DNA of 64,000 nt, taken from the NCBI GenBank assembly GCA_002172675.1, contig NETF01000110.1, forward strand, positions 62,001 through 126,000, given 5' to 3'. Source of the stretch: an unicellular cyanobacterium SU3. Lineage in GTDB: Bacteria > Cyanobacteriota > Cyanobacteriia > Cyanobacteriales > Microcystaceae. The notes below the pieces were generated by a model. The model was not told the origin of the DNA. It saw nothing but the letters and a program-made list of their open reading frames with translations, and did not search any database. The stretch's first letter is position 1. Every line of letters starts with the position of its first letter. Shown in pieces: positions 57,747-64,000 of the stretch. The translations under genes and the position numbers were made by a program.

Positions 57747-59072
57747 ATGGCACTTCAGCCTGAAATTATGAAATCTGTTGAACAATTAGGCTACCGTGTC
57801 ACTGTGGGAGACGTGGCAGCAAAATCTGGATTAAATATTAATTTAGCACAACAAGGGTTGCTTGCTTTAGCGTCTGATGTGTCGGGACATTTACAAGTTG
57901 CAGAGTCAGGAGACATTATCTATCTTTTTCCTGAAAATTTTAGAACCATTCTTCGTAATAAATACTGGAAACTACAAATAAAGGAAACTTGGGATAAAAT
58001 TTGGAAGGTTCTTTTTTATATTATTCGGATTTCTTTTGGTATTATTTTAATTGCTTCGATTATTTTAATGTTAATTGCGATTACTGTTATCATTATTGGT
58101 CTTAATTCTAGTCGGGAAGGCGATAATAGTTCTGGAAGTCGTAGTAGAAGTTATCGAGGCGGAGGATTCTTTTTCTTTCCCAATTTTGGTGATCTCTTTT
58201 GGATCTTTTATCCTAATTATGGTTATCGTCGTTATGGTTATAATACTTCAAGGAGATCCACAAATAGAAATCGGGACGGGATGAATTTTTTAGAAGCTAT
58301 TTTTTCCTTTTTGTTCGGAGATGGCGATCCGAATTATAATTTAGAAGAGCGTCGCTGGAAAGCCATTGGTACAGTTATTAAAAATAATAAGGGTTCAATC
58401 ATTGCTGAACAAGTAGCTCCTTATTTGGATAATATTGATCGTTATAATCAAGACAACGAAGACTATATTTTACCCGTTTTAACTCGTTTTAATGGAAGTC
58501 CTGAAGTATCCCCAAATGGCGAATTAATCTATTATTTTCCTGAGTTACAAATCACGGTTCAAGAATCAACTCAAAAATCAATTTCTAACTATTTACGAGA
58601 AAGATTATATAAATTTAGTGAAGCTGCTAATAGTCAAATTATGTTAGCCATTGGTTTAGGAGCATTAAATTTTATTTTAGCATTAGTATTAGGATCATTT
58701 TTAAAAGATCCTGCTATTGTGGCACAATTTGGTGGTTTTATTGCCTTTATTAATTCAATTTACTGGTTATTATTAGGTTATGCGGTCGCCTTTTTAGGAG
58801 TTCCTGCGATTCGCTACTTTGTTGTTCAAGCAAGAAACAGTAAAATTGAAGAAAGAAATAGTAAAAGACAAGAAAGAACGAAACTTTTACAAGATAAAAA
58901 TGAAACCATACAACATAAATTAGAGTATGCTTCTCAATTTGCGAATCAAGCTATTCTGCAACAATCTGATATTGCTTATACGACAGAAAAAGATATTTTA
59001 GAACAGGAAATTGAGCAAGCCGATAAAATTGACCAAGAATGGAAAAAACGCCTTGATGCTTCGGATAATTAA
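57747..59072 (+). CDS. Conserved cyanobacterial membrane protein, unknown
   Basis: This 441-residue protein has an N-terminal winged-helix-like segment (about 1-60: VGDVAAKSGLNINLAQQGLLALASDVSGHLQV), a membrane helix (about 88-118), and an aromatic and Arg/Tyr/Gly-rich region (about 130-175). A second winged-helix-like copy (about 195-280) and two more helices (about 295-355) come next. It ends in a coiled coil (about 360-440). The paired helical DNA-binding-like segments beside membrane helices are unusual. It has no function known to me. Confidence 0.75.
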   Translation: MALQPEIMKSVEQLGYRVTVGDVAAKSGLNINLAQQGLLALASDVSGHLQVAESGDIIYLFPENFRTILRNKYWKLQIKETWDKIWKVLFYIIRISFGIILIASIILMLIAITVIIIGLNSSREGDNSSGSRSRSYRGGGFFFFPNFGDLFWIFYPNYGYRRYGYNTSRRSTNRNRDGMNFLEAIFSFLFGDGDPNYNLEERRWKAIGTVIKNNKGSIIAEQVAPYLDNIDRYNQDNEDYILPVLTRFNGSPEVSPNGELIYYFPELQITVQESTQKSISNYLRERLYKFSEAANSQIMLAIGLGALNFILALVLGSFLKDPAIVAQFGGFIAFINSIYWLLLGYAVAFLGVPAIRYFVVQARNSKIEERNSKRQERTKLLQDKNETIQHKLEYASQFANQAILQQSDIAYTTEKDILEQEIEQADKIDQEWKKRLDASDN

Positions 59073-59279
59073 TGTTTCTTTTCCTATCCATCCTAACATT
59101 TTGGCAGCACCTCCAAGAATAGTAACAATTAAACCAAGGTTATCTATTTTCTGGTTAAGCTCTGTATATTGCTTATCCATTTTCTGCTCAATTTTGTCTA
59201 ACCCTGTGTCTAATTTTTCGGTGATTTGTTTTAAGATATCTTCTAGGGTGTAAGTAACAGTAATAGGTTCTTGAGTCAT
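58998..59279 (-). CDS. Small coiled-coil protein, convergent overlap
   Basis: This 93-residue protein begins TQEPITVTYTLEDILKQITEKLD, a recurrent start in a cyanobacterial family of short coiled-coil proteins with a C-terminal hydrophobic helix. Its last 25 codons overlap the end of the 441-residue gene on the other strand by 75 bases. The tail after AAKMLGWIG looks atypical and may be a read-through extension after loss of an earlier stop. Confidence 0.6.
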   Translation of the reverse strand: MTQEPITVTYTLEDILKQITEKLDTGLDKIEQKMDKQYTELNQKIDNLGLIVTILGGAAKMLGWIGKETLIIRSIKAFFPFLVNFIGLLNFLF

Positions 59280-59315
59280 AATACATCCTACATCATTGTA
59301 ATTTTAAATTCTCGA

Positions 59316-60038
59316 TTATTCATAGTCTAAAATAACCTGCACCCATTTGGGAGGACGAGGAATGCGATTACCTAATTTATCTAATACTAATAACGCCACC
59401 AAATGCACGGCAAATAAATAAATCAAACTATTGACAAAAATGAGAAAAACTGCCAGTAATTGAATAAAAATAGAACTAGGTTGAGCTAAAATTCCTAGTT
59501 TTAAAAACATCCATTCAGCTAACCCAGTCATCTGATTGATGATGTATTGCCATAAATCTTCCCCCAAGAGAATAGAGAATAACCAAAAACGAAAAAAGAA
59601 CCCAAACGTCCCCAATAACGCCCCTGTAATCATAGAAAACTCCCAGGGGATACCTCTACGCCAAAATGCTCCTAACTGCACTCCCATCACGCCGTAGGGA
59701 ATCAAAAAGACAATGCTACGAGTGGGCCCCATTAATACCGTTAATAATAACCCAGATACTAAAGCCCCCATCCAAGCCGAACGATTTCCCCAACGCAGAT
59801 AAAGTAAAGCGATAGGAATGGGGAAAAATATCCGTAACAACGGACCAACCGGAAAATAATAGTTAATTAACCAAATTAAACTACCGGCGCTGGCCAAAAA
59901 AGCAGTTTCAACCATGGCCAGGGTTTGACGAATTTTAGCAGATTTGGGGGTTAACGGAGGAGTTGGCATTTTGGGAGGAGTAGGTTGAGGTTCATTTCTT
60001 AATTCGTCCCCCTCATCTACCCAGTTGGAATCATCCAT
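59316..60038 (-). CDS. DUF2232 membrane protein
   Basis: This 240-residue protein has a proline-rich cytoplasmic N-terminus (about 1-35) and about six membrane helices. The FFPIPIALLYLRWGNRSAW and GPTRSIVFLIPYGVMGVQLG stretches are typical of cyanobacterial DUF2232 proteins, distantly like MreD and transporter S-components. It lies 4 bases downstream of the Crp/Fnr gene and is surely cotranscribed with it. Confidence 0.82.
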   Translation of the reverse strand: MDDSNWVDEGDELRNEPQPTPPKMPTPPLTPKSAKIRQTLAMVETAFLASAGSLIWLINYYFPVGPLLRIFFPIPIALLYLRWGNRSAWMGALVSGLLLTVLMGPTRSIVFLIPYGVMGVQLGAFWRRGIPWEFSMITGALLGTFGFFFRFWLFSILLGEDLWQYIINQMTGLAEWMFLKLGILAQPSSIFIQLLAVFLIFVNSLIYLFAVHLVALLVLDKLGNRIPRPPKWVQVILDYE

Positions 60039-60042
60039 TATG

Positions 60043-60759
60043 TTAGGAAATAATTTGTTCTAGAGAGTCCAGGGAGAAGATACAGAGAATATCATCTTCC
60101 CGTTTAATTAAACCTTTTTTTTCTAATTTAGTCAGCGATCGCGTTACCGTTTCCCTGGCTAACCCACTAATACTACTCAACTCTCGATGGGGTAAATTAG
60201 GAATTTCTACCCCTTGGGTGGTTTGCTTTCCCTGGCCTTCAGCCAAGAATAACAAGGTATCAGCCACTCGTGAGAGACTATCGGCTTCGCGTAACCTTAA
60301 TCGTCGGTTGAGTTGACGTAGACGCTTAGCCATCACTTGAGCGAGTCGAATACCGGCCACTGGATCACTATGAAGTAGGGTAACAAAATCTTGTGAGGGA
60401 ATGCTACTGATAGTAGTCGGGGTTAACGTAATGGCATCGGTTGATCGCGGAACTTCTTCTAAAGCGGCCATTTCGCCGATAACTTCCCCTTTGCCGACAA
60501 TATTTAGGGTCACTTCTTTACCATCAACGTTATGGGTGCGAATTTTTACCCATCCATCTAGGATAAAGTAAACTGATCCTCCCCAGTCATTTTCTAGGAG
60601 AATAACACGATTAGCAGGATGACTCCGAATCACCGCATGACTCATTACCAGTTTTAAACTTTCTTCTGGTAATTCATTGAAGAAGGGTGCTTTCTGTAAA
60701 CTGTCTCGGAGGTCAGTAGATTGGTTACGATAGTTTTTAATATCTTCCATAGGCTTCAT
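60043..60759 (-). CDS. Crp/Fnr family transcription regulator
   Basis: This 238-residue regulator has a cyclic-nucleotide-binding beta-barrel (about 25-140) with GEMAALEEVPRSTDAI in the phosphate-binding position (Glu, Arg, Ser kept), so cAMP binding is possible. A dimer helix and a winged helix (ELSSISGLARETVTRSLTKLEKKGLI, seen in two halves) follow. There are no Fnr-type cysteines. It is not NtcA: the recognition helix differs. It forms a two-gene operon with DUF2232. Confidence 0.9.
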   Translation of the reverse strand: MKPMEDIKNYRNQSTDLRDSLQKAPFFNELPEESLKLVMSHAVIRSHPANRVILLENDWGGSVYFILDGWVKIRTHNVDGKEVTLNIVGKGEVIGEMAALEEVPRSTDAITLTPTTISSIPSQDFVTLLHSDPVAGIRLAQVMAKRLRQLNRRLRLREADSLSRVADTLLFLAEGQGKQTTQGVEIPNLPHRELSSISGLARETVTRSLTKLEKKGLIKREDDILCIFSLDSLEQIIS

Positions 60760-60866
60760 AAGCAGATTATAAATTGATCTGCTATGCTAAGCCTATCAAA
60801 AATCATCGACCTAATGATTAAAGTTTCTCAAAGTTGCTTATTTTTTGTTTCTTTATAAAGGTTATT

Positions 60867-62528
60867 GTGACGGTTCAAGATAATGTTCAATCCTTAATTA
60901 CCCAGCTTGAGCAAATTTTATGGCAAGATAAGCTCAAGGAGCATCCAGAGGTGTCAGTCTTACTCGAACGAATACGATACCATTTACTCAAAGGTCAATC
61001 TACTTTAGAAAATAATTACGATCTTGATGCTGAGAAACTCAGTGAGATAATTTTAAATCGGGTCGAGGATAAAATTAGCGATCGCATTTTACAAACCGAG
61101 TTACAGCAACTACAGGAGCAAAAAAACGTTTTATTACAAGATATTGCCACCCTAACACAACAAAAACAAGCTATCCTAGCCAACTTTTTGCGAGACTTAC
61201 CAACGGATAAAAAACTATCTGCGTCTCCAGACAAAAATCTTGCTATTAACCATTTAACTAACCCAGTCGATACCCATTTTCAACCTATATTAAAAGAGTT
61301 AGATCGTTACTCTGATTCTTTACAAGCAGGAATTGAAAGAATGTATCGTTTAGGACAACAGGGTGAAACAAAATTTTTAGCTTATTTGAATCGTTTACAA
61401 GAAAATTTAGAATTATTTTTACAAGAAGAGAAAACTAACAAGATAACGATGCTTTCTGATGATTGGTATTTAGGATTTTATATAACTAATAATCAAGTCG
61501 ATGGTTATTTATTTACGTTCGGAAACAGACAATATTCTTCAGAAAACCTTAAATATTATGATTTGGCTCAACTCCTAGAATTATGGGACTCAAGCTTATG
61601 TGATCATCAAAATATTTTAGATAATTTAAAAGAGAAATTAAGCACTTTAAATTATGGGTTTAATAACTTATCACTAAAAATCGATGATAATGTACTTTTG
61701 AAAAGTATATTAGAAAAAATAAATAAAATTGTTTTGATTTGTCCTTCTCGATGGAATGAAAGAGATCGAAATTTACTAAAAAATATTATTTCAGAAAGCC
61801 TAAATATTAGTCAAGAAAAAGAAATTATCTGGATTCCTAAACCGATGGCTTTAACTTTAAGTCATTTATCTCAAAATTCACTCGCTCACTTATCATTATT
61901 TTGTGTCATTAATTTAACAGAAACGATGACAGAATTATCAATAATTGATCTATCTCAGGGACTTTCAGGTATGATTAGTCAACAATTATTTTACGGAACT
62001 GAAGCTATGGATCAAGATATTCTCTGTCACTTAATTTATCCACAATGGTATGAAAAAATTACCATTAGTTTTCCTCCTCTTCCTCAACCTTTACCTATCC
62101 CTGGAATCGCCGAAATTTCTAAAAGAAAACTTCTTAAACAACATCTAGAAAATAATAGTTTAGGAAGTGCATTAATGGAATCTTCCCAATTGACTAGATT
62201 GATTTTACAAGAGCAAGACCAGTTTTCCTCTACCATAGCTCAAAAGTCTTGGTCAGTTAATCGTAAAACGATGATAGAAAAAATAATCAATCCCTGGATA
62301 AGAACGATCGAGCAAACATTAAAATCATTACTATCTCAGGGTCAGTATTGTCCTGACTCTATTAGTCAGATTATTCTAGCAGGAGAAGGAATTAAGACCC
62401 TTGATTATGCTTTAATTCCTTGGTTAACTCAAATGTTACCTAATGCTAAGGTGATCGAAATAGAAAAACAAGCAAAAGATGGCAAAATATTGACAGGATT
62501 AGGGTTAATATTAAATAATACTGGTTGA
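60867..62528 (+). CDS. Degenerate Hsp70/actin-fold protein with N-terminal coiled coil
   Basis: This 553-residue protein starts at GTG 60867 with AAAGG six bases upstream. A coiled coil occupies about residues 60-115. The C-terminal half follows the DnaK order. IVLICPSRWNERDRNLLKN (about 287) aligns with the VPAYFND..R segment and IIWIPKPMALTLSHL with INEPTAAALAYG. VINLTETMTELSIIDL (about 346) stands where the glycine-rich phosphate motif should be, and IILAGEG (about 502) where VGGS should be. The catalytic glycines are lost, so ATP hydrolysis is doubtful. It is probably a non-catalytic scaffold; this is an inference from pattern comparison. Confidence 0.65.
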   Translation: MTVQDNVQSLITQLEQILWQDKLKEHPEVSVLLERIRYHLLKGQSTLENNYDLDAEKLSEIILNRVEDKISDRILQTELQQLQEQKNVLLQDIATLTQQKQAILANFLRDLPTDKKLSASPDKNLAINHLTNPVDTHFQPILKELDRYSDSLQAGIERMYRLGQQGETKFLAYLNRLQENLELFLQEEKTNKITMLSDDWYLGFYITNNQVDGYLFTFGNRQYSSENLKYYDLAQLLELWDSSLCDHQNILDNLKEKLSTLNYGFNNLSLKIDDNVLLKSILEKINKIVLICPSRWNERDRNLLKNIISESLNISQEKEIIWIPKPMALTLSHLSQNSLAHLSLFCVINLTETMTELSIIDLSQGLSGMISQQLFYGTEAMDQDILCHLIYPQWYEKITISFPPLPQPLPIPGIAEISKRKLLKQHLENNSLGSALMESSQLTRLILQEQDQFSSTIAQKSWSVNRKTMIEKIINPWIRTIEQTLKSLLSQGQYCPDSISQIILAGEGIKTLDYALIPWLTQMLPNAKVIEIEKQAKDGKILTGLGLILNNTG

Positions 62529-62570
62529 ATTCATTAATTATCAATAGGTAATTATTAATTATTAATTAAA

Positions 62571-64000
62571 ATGACCATCAACAACATCCCCGAAACCTCT
62601 GATCCCAAACCCCATAAACCCCTACCCAAAATAAAACTCTTAACCATGTTTCGGTTAGGTTTATTTCAAATGGGCTTAGGAATCATGTCCCTGTTGACGT
62701 TGGGAGTGATCAACCGTATCATGATCGACGAATTAACTGTACTCCCTTGGATTGCAGCAACGGCGATCGCTATGTATCAGTTTGTCAGTCCGGCGCGGGT
62801 ATGGTTTGGACAACTCTCAGACACTAAACCCATCAAAGGCTATCATCGCACCGGATATGTCTGGATGGGTGCCATTCTCTTCACTTCTCTAGCGTTTATT
62901 GCTCTACAAGTGGTTTGGCAACTGGGAAGTAGTATCCAAGCTAACGGATGGAGTTGGATAAGCTACGGTTGGGCGATCGCATTAGGGGTGGTTTTTGGGG
63001 GTTATGGATTAGCCTTAAGTATGAGTTCAACCCCCTTCGCTGCCATGTTAGTGGATGTGTCTGACGAAGATAATCGATCGCAACTTATTGGTATTGTTTG
63101 GTCCATGTTAATGGTGGGTATTGTCGTCGGGGCGATCGTTAGTTCTCAATTACTTAATACCCCCGAAATTTGCGGTCAAGCTATTTTGTCCTACGATCCG
63201 ACGGAAACGGCAAAAATGGCTAATATTGCTACCCTACAAGCTACTGTTAACCCTGTGTTTATTATTATGCCAGTGGTGGTCTTAGTTATGTGTTTTGTCG
63301 CCACTTGGGGGGTAGAATCTCGTTATTCTCGCTTTGGACAACGATCACAAACCGTACAACGAGAAGATCAAATCGGTTTAAAAGATGCTTTAAATGTGTT
63401 GACAGCGAGTCGTCAAACGGGATTATTTTTTGGCTTTATTTTAATTTTAACCCTTAGTTTATTCATGCAAGATACCGTCATGGAACCCTACGGGGGTGAA
63501 GTGTTTGGGATGTGTATCTCTGAAACCACCCAGTTAAACGCCTTTTTTGGGACAGGAACCCTCTTCGGTATTGCTTCAACAGGTTTCTTGGTGGTTCCCC
63601 GTTTAGGAAAACAACGCACCACGAAACTCGGTTGCATTCTAGCGGTAGGTTGTTTTGTGATCATCGTTTTAGCCGGGGCCATCCCTAGTCAAAGTTTACT
63701 CAAGTCAGGGTTACTATTTTTTGGCCTCGCATCAGGAATGATTACCGCCGGTGCCACCAGTTTAATGTTAGATTTAACCGTAGCTGAGACTGCCGGAACC
63801 TTTATCGGTGCTTGGGGGTTAGCACAAGCGATCGCGAGGGGACTGTCTACGGTGTTAGGAGGAGTGGTTTTAAATTTTGGCAAAATGGTGTTTACTGTTC
63901 CTGTGTTGTCATACGCTTTGGTTTTTGTTATTCAAGGGTTGGGGATGATGGTAGCGATTTGGTTATTAGGAAAAGTTAATATTCAAGAGTTTCGAGATAA
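62571..64000 (+). CDS. PucC/BCH1-family MFS transporter, cut by the window edge
   Basis: The frame opens at ATG 62571 and has no stop before the edge, giving at least 476 residues, nearly the full family length. It starts with a polar tail of about 20 residues, then helices beginning MFRLGLFQMGLGIMSLLTLGV, the VWFGQLSDTKPIKGYHRTGYVW loop (seen in two halves) and FAAMLVDVSDEDNRSQLIGIVW, all typical of PucC and its cyanobacterial relatives. These are thought to deliver chlorophyll to antenna or Hli-type proteins. It lies 42 bases after the Hsp70-like gene. Confidence 0.88.
   Translation, partial: MTINNIPETSDPKPHKPLPKIKLLTMFRLGLFQMGLGIMSLLTLGVINRIMIDELTVLPWIAATAIAMYQFVSPARVWFGQLSDTKPIKGYHRTGYVWMGAILFTSLAFIALQVVWQLGSSIQANGWSWISYGWAIALGVVFGGYGLALSMSSTPFAAMLVDVSDEDNRSQLIGIVWSMLMVGIVVGAIVSSQLLNTPEICGQAILSYDPTETAKMANIATLQATVNPVFIIMPVVVLVMCFVATWGVESRYSRFGQRSQTVQREDQIGLKDALNVLTASRQTGLFFGFILILTLSLFMQDTVMEPYGGEVFGMCISETTQLNAFFGTGTLFGIASTGFLVVPRLGKQRTTKLGCILAVGCFVIIVLAGAIPSQSLLKSGLLFFGLASGMITAGATSLMLDLTVAETAGTFIGAWGLAQAIARGLSTVLGGVVLNFGKMVFTVPVLSYALVFVIQGLGMMVAIWLLGKVNIQEFRD

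Noticed and set aside
60043-60759. NtcA identity for the Crp/Fnr protein
   Set aside because: Its recognition helix (SGLARETVTRSL) differs from the NtcA sequence as I know it.

Overview
This window looks like chromosome from a unicellular, probably marine and nitrogen-fixing cyanobacterium of the Crocosphaera/Cyanothece type. The evidence is AT-rich DNA studded with the HIP1 octamer GCGATCGC, a split RNA polymerase beta-prime subunit (rpoC1), the flv4-sll0218-flv2 photoprotection operon, a high-light-inducible (Hli) protein, cyanophycin enzymes, a CrtD-type carotenoid desaturase, a PucC-type chlorophyll transporter and many cyanobacterium-specific DUF families. The genus is an inference; the phylum is secure.

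Layout. 1-7.6 kb: a 5'-truncated lipoxygenase, then minus-strand DUF924, DUF389, UPF0182 and a CYP110-like cytochrome P450. 7.8-12.1 kb: the flv4-sll0218-flv2 operon, followed by a BaiN/YhiN-type flavoprotein. 13.8-17.0 kb: a cyanophycin pair, with a short CphA2-like synthetase divergent from cyanophycinase cphB. 17.1-19.6 kb: a lone rpoC1 with its own terminator and leader, and a candidate small RNA on the other strand. 19.6-34.1 kb: a mixed housekeeping and accessory stretch with a Uma2 nuclease, an RND pump, an Hli gene under an RpaB-type HLR1 site, a solitary cytosine methyltransferase, a LOG protein, crtD, a lytic transglycosylase and several small membrane proteins. 34.1-40.8 kb: a signalling cluster with a REC-PAS-GGDEF-EAL protein, a single-domain response regulator and a divergent multi-PAS/GAF histidine kinase. 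40.8-44 kb: small hypotheticals, pyrE, and an SLH-domain protein.

44.3-52.7 kb holds a complete alternative (N-type) F1F0-ATPase set: atpD-C-Q-R-B-E-F-A on the plus strand and atpG on the minus strand. Two departures from the usual gene order stand out. A ParD/ParE-type toxin-antitoxin pair sits between atpF and atpA, and its toxin reading frame is broken by one in-frame stop. atpG is inverted and separated from atpA. The c subunit carries a carboxylate in both helices plus the Na+-type E-S-T-x-x-Y motif, and the b subunit ends in a delta-like domain.

53-64 kb: a PEP-CTERM DUF4198 protein, an acidic protein with an exact 19-residue repeat, tRNA-Ile2(CAU), a fatty acyl-AMP ligase, a DUF1400 protein, membrane proteins, a Crp/Fnr regulator with DUF2232, a degenerate Hsp70-fold protein, and a PucC-family transporter running off the right edge. 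No CRISPR array, insertion sequence, prophage or rRNA was seen. The strongest unexplained items are the rearranged N-ATPase locus, the sRNA candidate next to rpoC1, the 21-bp phased repeat array downstream of pyrE, the 19-residue repeat protein and the degenerate Hsp70-like protein.
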